Source: Gemmatimonas phototrophica
GTDB lineage: Bacteria; Gemmatimonadota; Gemmatimonadetes; Gemmatimonadales; Gemmatimonadaceae
NCBI RefSeq assembly: GCF_000695095.2
Contig: NZ_CP011454.1
Location: 4,030,001 to 4,094,000 of the forward strand
Direction of reading: 5' to 3'
DNA length: 64,000 nucleotides
Made by a program: the position numbers and the translations under genes. The notes under the pieces are model-generated. The model was not told where the DNA came from, ran no database searches, and worked only from the letters and a program-made list of their open reading frames with translations. This document shows positions 1 to 9,245 of the stretch, in pieces (position 1 is the stretch's first letter; each line of letters opens with the position of its first letter).

Positions 1-42
1 AGACGAGCGGGAGGCCGTGGAGCCGCTCGCCTGGCACACGGT

Positions 43-993
43 TCAGCGTCCCAGGGCAGCCAACGCGCGCTGCGACACGATTTTGCCCGCGGCTTCTGTG
101 GGATGGAAATCATCCCAGAAGAGATACGTGGCCGGTGCACTGCACAGCGCGGCGGGTGACCGGGACAGGCACGCCGCGGATACATTGGTGAATCCGAACG
201 ACGACGGATTGGCCACAACTTGCGCCGTCAGCGCCCCTTGATCCACCAGATAAATCGTGAGCCCCGGTGATGCGGTGCGCAACGCGGGCAACTGCGCCGA
301 GAGCGCCGCGTTGAACTGCAATGACAGCGCCGTGGCCGTTGAGGCGGCAAGCAGCCCCTGAGCCGCGACCAGCGGGGTGCGGCCGATGTCTGTGCTGTTG
401 AGCAGCAGAATGTGACGGGCGCCAGCCGCGTACAGCTTGCTCACCATGGTGGCCACGTTGGTCACCGCGCCCGCAATGACCGTAGCGGGCGCCTGCGGAT
501 TGGTGCGTCCCAGCAGCAGACCGTCCACGATGTCGTTCCCCACCGTGGCCGCATTGATCACGTAGAGCGTGATATCGCGGTACTTCGTGTCGCCGTTCTC
601 CGCATAGAGATCCACCTGCTGGATCATGTTGGGGGCGGCCTGTGTGGTGCCCGTAATGGGGCCGGTGCGGGCGCTGGCGAACGCGTAGTTGGTCCCACCG
701 CCGCGCGCCGGCGCTACGCGGGCGTTCAGCGCCGTGGCCATTTGCTCCACCCAGAGCGGCCCATTTGAGTAGCGGGCATTTGCGTACGGGAACGGTGGGC
801 ACGCCGTGGGCAGGGTATTGCACGCGTTGCCCGTGTCATCAAGACTCGCGCCGAACACCACCACGGTTTCAAACAGCTCGGGTGCCGGTGGTTCGGTGCT
901 GCTGTCACCACACGACACCAACAGCGCCGCCGCGGCCGCAGAGAGCAGCGTGCGGGCGAGTCGGAACGGCAACGAAGAAACAGGAGCAGGCAT
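43..993 (-). CDS. SGNH/GDSL-family esterase lipoprotein
   Basis: 316 residues. An N-terminal hydrophobic segment ends in a lipobox (LLVSC, Cys28), so the product is predicted to be exported and lipid-anchored. The GDSL block I variant FGASLDDTGN places the nucleophilic Ser at residue 50. A GND-type block III (VGNDIVDG) lies mid-protein, and the block V catalytic pair is in DDFHPTEAA near residues 294-302. All three catalytic blocks are therefore present and the length suits a full-length secreted esterase or lipase; the substrate cannot be told from sequence. It lies 22 bases downstream of the MazG-like gene on the same strand, so the two are probably co-transcribed. The ATG start is fixed by the signal peptide that follows it. 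Confidence 0.88.
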   Translation of the reverse strand: MPAPVSSLPFRLARTLLSAAAAALLVSCGDSSTEPPAPELFETVVVFGASLDDTGNACNTLPTACPPFPYANARYSNGPLWVEQMATALNARVAPARGGGTNYAFASARTGPITGTTQAAPNMIQQVDLYAENGDTKYRDITLYVINAATVGNDIVDGLLLGRTNPQAPATVIAGAVTNVATMVSKLYAAGARHILLLNSTDIGRTPLVAAQGLLAASTATALSLQFNAALSAQLPALRTASPGLTIYLVDQGALTAQVVANPSSFGFTNVSAACLSRSPAALCSAPATYLFWDDFHPTEAAGKIVSQRALAALGR

Positions 994-1015
994 TGAACAG
1001 ATCCAGCGTGGAGGG

Positions 1016-1342
1016 TCAGGGCAGCGAAGGCTTGCGGGTCCAGCGATTGGCGTCGCGCGTCTCCACCTTCGTCATCATGCGGGCAAACGCCTCGTCGAGA
1101 TTGATCCCTTCGCGATTGGCCATGCAAATCAGCACGAACATGATGTCCGCCATTTCCATGGCCAAATCGGCGTCAGGCTCATCGGCTTTCTTGGTTTTCT
1201 GGCCGAACCGATGATTCACTTCGCGCGCGAACTCACCGACCTCTTCCGTGAGTCGGGCAAGATTCGTGAGCGGATGGAAGTAACCTTCTTCGAACTGGCT
1301 GATCCAGCGGTCCACCCGCTGCTGATAATCGGTCAGAGGCAT
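1016..1342 (-). CDS. MazG-like nucleotide pyrophosphohydrolase (YpjD type)
   Basis: 108 residues, a complete all-alpha NTP pyrophosphohydrolase of the small MazG type. The acidic metal-binding helix motifs are visible as EEVGEFARE (about residue 33) and EMADIMF (about 63). The C-terminal TRDANRWTRKP resembles that of Bacillus YpjD. The family hydrolyses non-canonical or excess (d)NTPs to NMP and pyrophosphate. I chose the ATG at 1342, giving MPLTDYQQ, because the open frame further upstream encodes low-complexity Arg/Pro sequence unlike the family. First gene of a likely two-gene unit with the GDSL lipoprotein; divergent from the next gene across about 160 bases. Confidence 0.85.
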   Translation of the reverse strand: MPLTDYQQRVDRWISQFEEGYFHPLTNLARLTEEVGEFAREVNHRFGQKTKKADEPDADLAMEMADIMFVLICMANREGINLDEAFARMMTKVETRDANRWTRKPSLP

Positions 1343-1506
1343 GCGACCTATGCTAGTCAAGTCTGGCAACGGACAACAGCGTGTCAATCTGCCACCCTCC
1401 CGCCGTCGGCCCCGGCACACTGGCGAATCCTCTGTCGTCGCCGCCAATTGCGGGGGCACCACGTCACCTGATCGCTGCGCCCCACCTCTGCTGGAGCAAG
1501 TGCCTC

Positions 1507-1923
1507 ATGTCCCGTACTCCTGTGCTGCTGCTCGTACTCGTGCTCAGCGGCTGTGCCAGCGGCGGCGGTTCGGCAGGGACGTCCGCCACCGCCTCCATGA
1601 CGGCGGCGGCTGGCCCCCGCGGCAGCGCCAATGTGATTGTGGCGGCCGAGATTCCCGGCACGGGGGCGCAGAACGCGCTGGAGGTCATTCAGCAATTGCG
1701 CCCATCCATGCTACGCACCCGAAACGGTTCTACGGGCGAGGGTGCGACCGGCACCAACATCGTGATTTACGTAGACGGCGTGCGGGCCGGAGAACGAATG
1801 ACACTCACCGCCGTCCCCGCCGCCAATATCCGGGAGATCCGCTTTCTCAGCGCGTCCGATGCCACGACCCGTTTTGGCACGGGTCACCCGGTGGGCGCCA
1901 TTCTGGTGGCCACCAAGCGATAG
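1507..1923 (+). CDS. Small lipoprotein with short TonB-plug-like domain
   Basis: 138 residues. A short signal peptide ends in LVLSGCASGG, a clear lipobox with Cys at residue 16, followed by a Gly/Ala/Ser/Thr-rich linker. The C-terminal 80 residues (VIQQLRPSMLRTR, IYVDGVRAG, IREIRFLSASDATTRFGTGH, GAILVATKR) have the pattern of the plug domain of TonB-dependent receptors: the VDG turn, the I-x-E-I strand, the A-x-x-R-F/Y-G-x-x-x-x-x-G-x-I motif. There is no beta-barrel after it. Such stand-alone plug lipoproteins are, to my knowledge, frequent in Gemmatimonadota. Function unknown; an outer-membrane scaffold or receptor partner is inference. Confidence 0.72.
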   Translation: MSRTPVLLLVLVLSGCASGGGSAGTSATASMTAAAGPRGSANVIVAAEIPGTGAQNALEVIQQLRPSMLRTRNGSTGEGATGTNIVIYVDGVRAGERMTLTAVPAANIREIRFLSASDATTRFGTGHPVGAILVATKR

Positions 1924-2040
1924 CGCATGGCCACGGCACCTGCTCCTGCCGTAGTCCCGCGAGGGCGTCGTACATGGGGACAGCACTAAGCACGCCAAGG
2001 AGCAGGACAGTGCTCCGCATACACTCTTTCCGTTCTCCTC

Positions 2041-2967
2041 ATGCCTCCGTTGTCGCTGACCTGTGAGTGTCTCCTGCCCCACCCCACGTCCCGCGTGTAC
2101 CTCGCGTGGACGACCGGCTGGGGCTTGTGGTTTGCCGAGGCGGAGAGTGTCCGCCTGTCACTGCAGGTCGGAGCGCCATTCTTTTTCGAGGTGGTGGAGC
2201 CGGCAGCCGAGCCAACCGCACCCACGCGCCATCCGCATTACGGCCGCTTTCTGGCGCTCGAGTCGGAGCGACTGATGCAGTGCACCTGGGTAACCGGAAC
2301 TCTGGGCACGGAAGGAGCGGAGACGGTGCTCACGGTGCGTCTGGCGCGCGAGGATGACGGTCGTACGCGCTGTACCCTCACCCACGAAGGGTTCAGCTCC
2401 GTCGCCGCCCGCGATCGCCACGCCGTGGGGTGGCCCCTGGTGCTGGACGCACTGGGCCAGCGGCTGACGGAGCGGTTGGCGGACCAGTGGGCGGCGGTCG
2501 AACGCACCACGGCCGCACCGCTGACGCGCAACCGATCCATGCCCGACGCGACACTGATCCCGACCCGCAGCTACCCGGACGTTGAAGCGGCGGCGCACTG
2601 GCTACGCGAGGTCCTGGGGTGCGAGGAGCGGCTGCGGGTCCCCGGCGAACGGGTGCAGTTGACGGTGGGGAATGGCGCGGTGGTGGTGGCCGCGTGGGAC
2701 CCGGCAAGCGCGCCCGCCACCGGTGGTCGGCCGCCGGCCACATTGCTCATCCGTGTCGCCAACGTTGATGATGTGTACGCCCGCGCCCTCGCGTCGGGGG
2801 CCAGCGGGCTCTCAGCGCCGACCGACTACCCCTTCGGAGAGCGTCAGGCCACCGTGCGGGATCCTGCTGGTCACGCCTGGACCCTCTCGCACACGGTGGC
2901 CGATGTAGATCCGTTCACCTGGGGTGGTACGCTCGTGGACCCACGCGCAGCGGCCGTTCGCCTGTAG
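2041..2967 (+). CDS. SRPBCC (AHSA1-like) and VOC/glyoxalase-like fusion protein
   Basis: 308 residues with two domains. Residues 1-150 fit the START/SRPBCC fold of AHSA1-type proteins (VYLAWTTGWGLWF, FFFEVVEP, LTHEGFSS, then a C-terminal helix with LGQRLTERL). After a short linker starting near residue 168 (MPDATLIPTRSYPD) comes a VOC-superfamily domain: AAHWLREVLGCEE, DDVYARALASGAS, RQATVRDPAGHAWTLS. VOC proteins of this PhnB-like subtype are often metal-free or resistance/lyase-like, and the SRPBCC domain binds hydrophobic ligands, so substrate and reaction are unknown. No signal peptide; cytoplasmic. The ATG at 2041 is the first in frame and begins the domain directly. Confidence 0.75.
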   Translation: MPPLSLTCECLLPHPTSRVYLAWTTGWGLWFAEAESVRLSLQVGAPFFFEVVEPAAEPTAPTRHPHYGRFLALESERLMQCTWVTGTLGTEGAETVLTVRLAREDDGRTRCTLTHEGFSSVAARDRHAVGWPLVLDALGQRLTERLADQWAAVERTTAAPLTRNRSMPDATLIPTRSYPDVEAAAHWLREVLGCEERLRVPGERVQLTVGNGAVVVAAWDPASAPATGGRPPATLLIRVANVDDVYARALASGASGLSAPTDYPFGERQATVRDPAGHAWTLSHTVADVDPFTWGGTLVDPRAAAVRL

Positions 2968-3007
2968 ATGGTGGTGCCAGCTGTGCGGGTTGCCCATCTT
3001 TGCTGGA

Positions 3008-4876
3008 ATGTCTTCACCCTTCCGGATGATCCCGCGCGGCGACCGCAACCTGAATGCGGAAGATCTGCTCGACGCCCCGCAGCCTGGCGCCGGCACCGGG
3101 ACCATGCGTACCGTGGCGTGGGGTGAAGCGGCGGCACTCTTCCGGCAATACCGCACCGTCTTGCTGGGGGGCATTGCCCTCACGCTTGTTGGCCGGCTGG
3201 CTGGTCTGGTCCTTCCCGCGTCCTCGCGGTGGTTCATTGATCACGTGCTGGTGGAGCGTCGCACAGAACTGCTGATCCCACTCGCACTGACGGTGCTTGG
3301 CGCCACGGCGGTGCAGGCGCTCAGCGCTTTTCTGGTTGGCCAATGGCTTGGGGTCACCGCCCAACGGGTGGTGAGTGACTGGCGCCGTCGTCTGGCCGCC
3401 CATGTCTTGCGATTGCCCACCACGTATTTCGAGTCGGTGCAGACCGGCGCCCTGACATCGCGCATCCTCTCCGATCCGGACGGAATCCGGAATCTCATTG
3501 GGTCGGGTTTTGTGCAGCTGGTGGGCAACCTCATCACCAGCCTCGCGGCATTTGGTGTGCTGATGTGGCTGGATTGGCGCATGACGCTCGTGATGCTGCT
3601 GTTCATGGCGCTCATCGGGGCCGGCGTGGCGTATGCCTTTGCTCAGCTGCGTCCGGTGAACCGGGCGCGCAGTGTGGCGTTTGCCAAACTGGCCGGACGG
3701 TTGGGCGAAGCGCTGGGCGGGATTCGCGTGGTCAAGACGTACGTGGCCGAACGGCGCGAAGACGTGGTATTCACGCGCGGCGCTCACGCCATCCTGCGGC
3801 TGGTGGCACGTACCGTGACGGGGTGGTCGCTAGTGAGTTCGTTGACCACGCTGGCCGTCGGGGGGATCAGTGCCACCCTCATCGTGTTTGGGGGGCGTGC
3901 GGTGCTCGCGGGGTCACTCACCGTGGGTGAACTCGCGATGTACGCGCTGTTCACCGGACTGGCCGCCGCGCCGCTCATTCAGGTGGCCCAGATCGGCACA
4001 CAGCTGTCCGACGCCATTGCGGGGTTGGAACGGGCACGGGAGCTTCTCGATCAGCCCACGGAGGACCAGCTGGCCACCGGACAGGCAGCCGTTCCTCCGC
4101 TCACGGGGCATGTGCGAATGGAGCACGTGAGCTTCGCGTACCAGCCGGGCGTTCCGGTGTTGCGTGATATCAGCTTCGACGCGCCCGCCGGCAGCACCAC
4201 CGCGCTCGTCGGAGCCAGCGGGTCCGGCAAGAGTACACTCCTGGGGCTGCTGGCCACGTTTCATCAGCCGGCATCGGGGCGCATCGTGGTCGATGGGCTC
4301 GATCTCTCCACGCTGTCGCAGCGCGGCTTCCGATCGCAGGTGGGCATTGTGTTGCAGGACACCGTGCTTTTCGACGATACGATTCGCGAGAACATCCGCT
4401 TCGCACGTCCTGGCGCCTCGAACGATGATGTCGATCGCGTGGCCGCGCTGGCCCATTGCGATGAGTTCATCACGCGGTTGCCCAACGGCTTTGACACCGT
4501 GGTTGGTGAGCGTGGCGTGAAGCTCTCCGGTGGCCAGCGTCAACGCGTGGCCATTGCGCGCGCGCTGCTGGCGGACCCCGCCATTCTGCTGCTCGACGAA
4601 GCCACCTCCAGCCTCGACAGCGAAAGCGAAGCCCGCATTCAGGCCGGGCTGGAACGGCTCCGAGCCGGGCGTACCACCTTTGTCATTGCACACCGACTCA
4701 GCACCATCGTGGGCGCCGATCAGATTCTGGTGCTCGAACACGGCGCCATCATTGAGCGCGGCGCACACGACACCTTGTTGGCCCAACAAGGGAGATATGC
4801 GCAACTCTACGCGCAGCAGCAGCGCGTGGTGCGGGAGCGGTTCGTCAATCCTGGCGAAGAGCTGGCCGCCCTGTGA
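3008..4876 (+). CDS. ABC exporter, fused membrane and ATPase domains (ABCB/MsbA type)
   Basis: 622 residues. About 340 residues of membrane domain with six predicted helices precede a complete nucleotide-binding domain: Walker A GASGSGKST near residue 402, signature LSGGQRQR near 506, Walker B ILLLDEAT near 526 and the switch His in AHRLST near 561. It is a homodimeric type IV exporter half-transporter; in this family substrates are lipids, lipopolysaccharide precursors, peptides or drugs. The next gene, a methyltransferase, starts on GTG overlapping this stop codon by four bases, so the two are coupled. Neighbouring glycosyltransferase and UDP-xylose genes make a lipid or glycolipid substrate plausible. 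An ATG at 3008 was preferred; a longer frame upstream has no domain content. Confidence 0.9.
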   Translation: MSSPFRMIPRGDRNLNAEDLLDAPQPGAGTGTMRTVAWGEAAALFRQYRTVLLGGIALTLVGRLAGLVLPASSRWFIDHVLVERRTELLIPLALTVLGATAVQALSAFLVGQWLGVTAQRVVSDWRRRLAAHVLRLPTTYFESVQTGALTSRILSDPDGIRNLIGSGFVQLVGNLITSLAAFGVLMWLDWRMTLVMLLFMALIGAGVAYAFAQLRPVNRARSVAFAKLAGRLGEALGGIRVVKTYVAERREDVVFTRGAHAILRLVARTVTGWSLVSSLTTLAVGGISATLIVFGGRAVLAGSLTVGELAMYALFTGLAAAPLIQVAQIGTQLSDAIAGLERARELLDQPTEDQLATGQAAVPPLTGHVRMEHVSFAYQPGVPVLRDISFDAPAGSTTALVGASGSGKSTLLGLLATFHQPASGRIVVDGLDLSTLSQRGFRSQVGIVLQDTVLFDDTIRENIRFARPGASNDDVDRVAALAHCDEFITRLPNGFDTVVGERGVKLSGGQRQRVAIARALLADPAILLLDEATSSLDSESEARIQAGLERLRAGRTTFVIAHRLSTIVGADQILVLEHGAIIERGAHDTLLAQQGRYAQLYAQQQRVVRERFVNPGEELAAL

Positions 4877-5898
4877 GCATGCAGGAGCCGTCTTCGCAGC
4901 AGCAGGCGTATTGGGATGGCATTGCCGATCACTTTGGCACCGACCGGCAGTCGTCCACCTGGCGCGCGTACATGCAGCAGTGCTACACCGCACTGGCCGA
5001 CCGCTGGTTTACCGGCACACCCGAGGGGCTGACGCTCAAGACCGACCTGTTCGAAGAGGCGGTCACGCCACTGCACCTGTTCGGGGCGCTGGGGCAGAAC
5101 GCCGTCGGCATGGACCTCTCGTTGGCCGTCGTGCGGGCCGCCTCCGAGCGCCTGCGCCGCGAACGAAACACGACGCATGCCCCCCCGCTCGCCGTATCAG
5201 ACCTGCGGACGTTGCCGTTCGCGAATCACAGCGTTGCCCGCATTTTGTCCGGGTCCTCACTCGACCATTTCGAGCGGCATCACGATATCGCCGTCGCCTT
5301 GGCCGAACTGGTGCGCTGTCTGCGTCCCGGTGGTTGTCTGGTGGTCACCTTCGACAATCCGCACAACCCACTGGTGTGGCTCCGCAATGCGCTTCCGTTT
5401 TCGTGGCTCACGCGCATTGGGCTGGTGCCGTATTTCGTGGGGGCCACCTACAGCCGCGCGGATGCTCGACAGACACTCACCGCGCTGGGGCTGGAGGTCA
5501 CGCACGTGGGCAGCATGGGGCACGTGCCGCGCGCGCCGGCCATCTGGGCCAGCGATTGGTACGCGCGACGGAGCAACAGTGTGTCTCCGCTGCTGCTTCG
5601 TCTGTTCGGATGGTGGGACCGGTGGCTCAACGATACCCCGCTGCAGTTCCGCAGCGGCTACTATCTCGCGGTGCGGGCCATCAAGCCACTCGACGCAGCC
5701 ACCACTGTGCCGGTGCGTCCATCCGATCTTTCAGCAGCGCCACCGCCACCACCACCACAAGGCCAAGCAGCAGCAGGGGAAGCTTGGCCGGATGGGCGCG
5801 ATAGCGTGCCGCAATCCGGTGGGCGCCAGGTGCAACATCCACCGCCAGAAAGCCGGGAGACACCATATACGGCTGCACCGCGGCGCCATCCACCGTGA
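4873..5898 (+). CDS. Class I SAM-dependent methyltransferase with antisense-encoded tail
   Basis: 341 residues as read. The first ~270 are a Methyltransf_11-like Rossmann methyltransferase: LKTDLFEEAVTP then GMDLSLAVV (SAM-binding strands 1 and 2), DLRTLPFANHSV and ILSGSSLDHFE (motif II/III region), LVRCLRPGG (motif after strand 5). The GTG start overlaps the exporter stop (GTGA). From about residue 269 the frame runs into the 3-prime end of the convergent membrane-protein gene, giving a Pro/Gln/Arg-rich tail (APPPPPPQGQAAAGE) with no methyltransferase character. The overlap is 218 bases. The tail looks like stop-codon loss rather than a domain. The methyl acceptor is unknown, perhaps the exported molecule of the neighbouring ABC protein. 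Confidence 0.82.
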   Translation: MSMQEPSSQQQAYWDGIADHFGTDRQSSTWRAYMQQCYTALADRWFTGTPEGLTLKTDLFEEAVTPLHLFGALGQNAVGMDLSLAVVRAASERLRRERNTTHAPPLAVSDLRTLPFANHSVARILSGSSLDHFERHHDIAVALAELVRCLRPGGCLVVTFDNPHNPLVWLRNALPFSWLTRIGLVPYFVGATYSRADARQTLTALGLEVTHVGSMGHVPRAPAIWASDWYARRSNSVSPLLLRLFGWWDRWLNDTPLQFRSGYYLAVRAIKPLDAATTVPVRPSDLSAAPPPPPPQGQAAAGEAWPDGRDSVPQSGGRQVQHPPPESRETPYTAAPRRHPP

Positions 5899-7891
5899 CC
5901 TCCCACTGCGGGTGGTACGACATCTTGAGCGCGACAGCCAGCGTGTCACCGGAAGGCGCAGCACACCCGACGTCCACCATCACCGACTGACTGGTGACCT
6001 CTTCCCGCACCGTGCGGGGATTGCCGGGACAGAGTGCGCGGGGCACGTGAGGCGCCAACGGCACACGATAGTCCCAACGGGTCACCAGGTGCGACGCCGC
6101 ACCGCCGGCGCGCACCCAGGCGTCGTGTGCGAAATACAGCGTATCCTGACGATTGGTCGCTCGCCGGGCGTTCACGCCCACATACTGTGCCACTCCCGAC
6201 GTGGGCACCGCATACAGCGCGTAGTCGCCCGCCTTGAGTACCGGCTGCAGAAATGACGGCACCACGCGATCGCTGCCAATGACCACCGTGCGCACGTCAA
6301 AGAGATCGTACATCGCCGGATTGCCAGCCGGGATCTCCTTGATCAGACCAGATGACAGGGCGAGCCCCTGCATGGGATTTCCCACCGTGGACACGCCACG
6401 CGCATTGAGCAGATCCGAAACGCACAAGCCGGGGCCCACTCGCATGGGGCAGCTGCGTGTGGTCACAGGCCCGGCGTAAACACGTCCCCCCGAGGTCGCC
6501 TCCACCCGCGCCAGCACCTCGGCGAGTCCCGGTGCCGCCGCCAGTGCCGCCCGCGATTCCTCCACGACATCTCGCTGGTCGCGGTAATAGCCCCAGCGCT
6601 CCACTAATGCCGGGGTAAGCAGCAGCCCAAACGCCAACAGGCCAACCACGGCGCCCGTTGTCCCGCGCAGGGTCGGCACCCGCGCCATGAGACGCCACAG
6701 CGCATCGGCCCCGAGGCCCATGACCAGCACGGACAGCACGCCAATGGCACTCAGAAAGCGATAGCTCACAAAGCCGTTGTGCGCCGGCAGCAAACGTCCC
6801 AAAACGGTCGCGTCGGGGCGAACCAGGTACAGGGCGACACAGACCAGCAGCCCCACGGCCGCAAAACGGGAGCGCGCGTCCCGTGAGATAGCGGCCGCAA
6901 CAACGCCGGCAGCGACCAGGAACGTCAGAACTGGTAGGCGCCCCAGATCGTACATGCCCCCGCTCAATGTCTGCTCCGTGACGCGCCACGATGGCGTTCC
7001 ACTGAGCTTCACCCAGGGCATGGTGCTCAACCACGCCTTGCTGGAGAGCACAAAGGGAATGAGCATGTACGACGCGAGCACGCCGGCAACCATCCCTACG
7101 ACGGCCAGCCGCACCAGTCGCGGGCCCCATGTCCGCGGATGATCGCCGAGCAGCCAGAGCAGCACACTCAAGACGGCGATGATCACCCCGAACAGCAGAT
7201 GCGAGAGGACGAGCGCCGCCAGGGACAGCGCCGCCGCCGCGTAGCCGCGTCCCTCACGCAACGTCACGGTGAGTGTGGCGAGCGTGATGAAGGTGAGATG
7301 AATGGCCACCAACTGCGAAAACAGGCCGTAGCCACGCGAGACATAGCTGTTGTACTCAAGCCCCATGCGATTGTCGGCCACGAACAGCATGGAGGCGGCC
7401 CCGCCAATAGCACTCGCCACCAGCGAAAAGCCCATGCGGCGCATGGACCAGAGCACGGTGAGCGGCATCCCTACCAGCAGCAGGTAGCGGAAGCCATGGA
7501 ACAGGGTCTCAACAGACACAATGCCAAAGCAGGCGCGATGAACAAGCGCGAGCAACAGGTGCGGCAGGTGCTGGTAATACAGGAACTGCGGAAAGCCGAG
7601 CTCCAGCTGCGGAATCCAGAAATCCAGCGGATTGCTCCCGGCAGCCAGCGCGTCGCTGGCCCCACGCACCATCAGCAGATGAAACATGCTGTCGTTGCGG
7701 GTAGGCACATCGGTGGCCAGCTCCGGCACCAGCGCGACCGCGTGCACCAGCATGACCATCCCCACCAGCACCATGGGCCACCACGTGGCAAACCACGTGG
7801 GTGTTGCGGCAGTCGTCGTGCCGCGCCCGGTCTCGGGGCGTTCCACGGAAGCGCTCTGAGGAGCAGTTGTCTGGCGGCGCGGTCGTGCCAT
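5681..7891 (-). CDS. Large multispanning membrane protein, YfhO/PTPS-related type
   Basis: 736 residues. About a dozen hydrophobic helices begin near residue 35 (MVLVGMVMLVHAVALV). A first loop contains TRNDSMFHLLMVRGASDALAAG, the kind of acidic loop seen in GT-C-like membrane proteins. A roughly 200-residue extracytoplasmic region near the C terminus ends with WEVTVDGAAVQPYMVSPGFL and GAHRIAARYRAHP, a layout typical of YfhO-like proteins, then a last helix (LPLLLLGLVVVVAVALL). Such proteins are thought to modify polyprenyl-linked or cell-surface glycans, but the reaction is not known here. I chose the ATG at 7891 because the upstream frame overlaps the divergent glycosyltransferase leader and is non-hydrophobic. 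Its 3-prime 218 bases overlap the convergent methyltransferase frame. Confidence 0.8.
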   Translation of the reverse strand: MARPRRQTTAPQSASVERPETGRGTTTAATPTWFATWWPMVLVGMVMLVHAVALVPELATDVPTRNDSMFHLLMVRGASDALAAGSNPLDFWIPQLELGFPQFLYYQHLPHLLLALVHRACFGIVSVETLFHGFRYLLLVGMPLTVLWSMRRMGFSLVASAIGGAASMLFVADNRMGLEYNSYVSRGYGLFSQLVAIHLTFITLATLTVTLREGRGYAAAALSLAALVLSHLLFGVIIAVLSVLLWLLGDHPRTWGPRLVRLAVVGMVAGVLASYMLIPFVLSSKAWLSTMPWVKLSGTPSWRVTEQTLSGGMYDLGRLPVLTFLVAAGVVAAAISRDARSRFAAVGLLVCVALYLVRPDATVLGRLLPAHNGFVSYRFLSAIGVLSVLVMGLGADALWRLMARVPTLRGTTGAVVGLLAFGLLLTPALVERWGYYRDQRDVVEESRAALAAAPGLAEVLARVEATSGGRVYAGPVTTRSCPMRVGPGLCVSDLLNARGVSTVGNPMQGLALSSGLIKEIPAGNPAMYDLFDVRTVVIGSDRVVPSFLQPVLKAGDYALYAVPTSGVAQYVGVNARRATNRQDTLYFAHDAWVRAGGAASHLVTRWDYRVPLAPHVPRALCPGNPRTVREEVTSQSVMVDVGCAAPSGDTLAVALKMSYHPQWEVTVDGAAVQPYMVSPGFLAVDVAPGAHRIAARYRAHPAKLPLLLLGLVVVVAVALLKDRMDAPAQWWLRRVA

Positions 7892-8076
7892 ATCGGATAT
7901 CGAGGTGGCGAGACGCCGAGGAACGGGCCAATGGCGGCGACGCCAATCATGGCTGCCCCATGCACAGTGGACGCTCCCGAGGATAGCTTCCCCAAGTTCC
8001 AGTTTCCAGTCCGTTCCGTAGACGACCCCTGCTGCGTGCCCTGCCTGCGACCCCACGCCTTATCGAACCACCACCT

Positions 8077-9138
8077 GTGACGGCTGCCCTGCCGCTGGTA
8101 TCCGTCGTGATGCCGGCTTATCGGTGCGCCGGTCAGTTGCGTGAAAGCATGGCTGGATTGCTGGCCAGCCCACTGCCTCGCGAGCAGTGGGAGTTCATCG
8201 TGGCCGACGATGGCAGCCTCGACGATACCGGAGCCACCGCAGCGCTCGTGGCCGACCGGGTGGTCCGCGTAGACGACGGCCCGCGGGGACCGGCCCATGC
8301 GCGCAACATGGGGGCACGCGTGGCCCGCGGTGCCATTCTCCTGTTTGTCGATGCGGACGTGGTGGTGCATCCCGACGTCCTACCCATGGTCGTGGCCCAT
8401 TTTCAGCGCGACCCGACCCTCGGCGCCGTCTTCGGCAGCTATGACGATCAGCCGTCGGCCAGTGGCCTTGTGTCACAGTACCGCAACCTGCTGCACCGAC
8501 GGGTGCACCTCGCGCACGCGGGAGCGTCACAGACGTTCTGGGCGGGGTGTGGTGCCGTTCGTCGTGACGCGTTCATGGCGGTGAGCGGATTCGATGCCGC
8601 ACGCTTTCCCCGTCCGCAAATTGAAGACATCGACCTCGGCTATCGGCTGCATGATGCCGGCGAACGCATTCTGCTCGACCCGACGCTGCTTGGTACGCAT
8701 CTCAAGCGCTGGACGCTCCGGGGTATGTTGCGTACCGATCTCCGCGATCGGGCTATTCCGTGGATGCACCTATTGCTCGAACGGCGCACGGCCCTGCACG
8801 CCGGTCCGCTGAATACCAACCGGCGCGAACAGCTGCTGACGGTGCTCATGGCGTTATGCCTCGTGCTCTTCTCCGCTGCGATGATCTCGCACTCCGGAGC
8901 GCTGCTCACGCTCGGCCTGGCGGCGCTGGCCCTCGTGCTGCTAGGCAACGCCGCCTTGTTCCGCTGGTTCGCGCAGGTGCGCGGCGTGCCCTTTGCGCTG
9001 GCGACCGTCCCGTTGCGGTTGCTGTTCTACATGGTCAGCGCCGCCGGCGCGTCCTGGGCTATCGTGACCCAGCCGTGGCAGCCGTCGCGTCATCCGCGCA
9101 CATCACTGACGCTCGACGGATCGGTCGCGTCGCCCTGA
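8077..9138 (+). CDS. GT2-family glycosyltransferase, membrane-associated
   Basis: 353 residues. GT-A fold: VSVVMPAYRCAGQLRESM at the start, FIVADDGSLDDTG (nucleotide-sugar binding), ARNMGARVARG, a DXD equivalent in LFVDADVVVHPDVL, and the acceptor/catalytic region QIEDIDLGYRLHDAG. Two hydrophobic helices at about residues 255-310 place it at the inner membrane. It starts on GTG; the sequence MTAALPLVSVV begins the domain at once. It is divergent from the large membrane protein and convergent with the UDP-glucuronate decarboxylase, forming a surface-polysaccharide neighbourhood. Donor sugar unknown; UDP-xylose from the neighbour is a reasonable guess. Confidence 0.88.
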   Translation: MTAALPLVSVVMPAYRCAGQLRESMAGLLASPLPREQWEFIVADDGSLDDTGATAALVADRVVRVDDGPRGPAHARNMGARVARGAILLFVDADVVVHPDVLPMVVAHFQRDPTLGAVFGSYDDQPSASGLVSQYRNLLHRRVHLAHAGASQTFWAGCGAVRRDAFMAVSGFDAARFPRPQIEDIDLGYRLHDAGERILLDPTLLGTHLKRWTLRGMLRTDLRDRAIPWMHLLLERRTALHAGPLNTNRREQLLTVLMALCLVLFSAAMISHSGALLTLGLAALALVLLGNAALFRWFAQVRGVPFALATVPLRLLFYMVSAAGASWAIVTQPWQPSRHPRTSLTLDGSVASP

Positions 9139-9245
9139 TTAGTAAGGCCGCAGTCCACCGTGCCGTTAAGAGGCAGCATGGCCACGCCACGGATTGGGGG
9201 AATGGGACTGACAACACGGATTGGCTAACCGCGGGACACGCAGGA

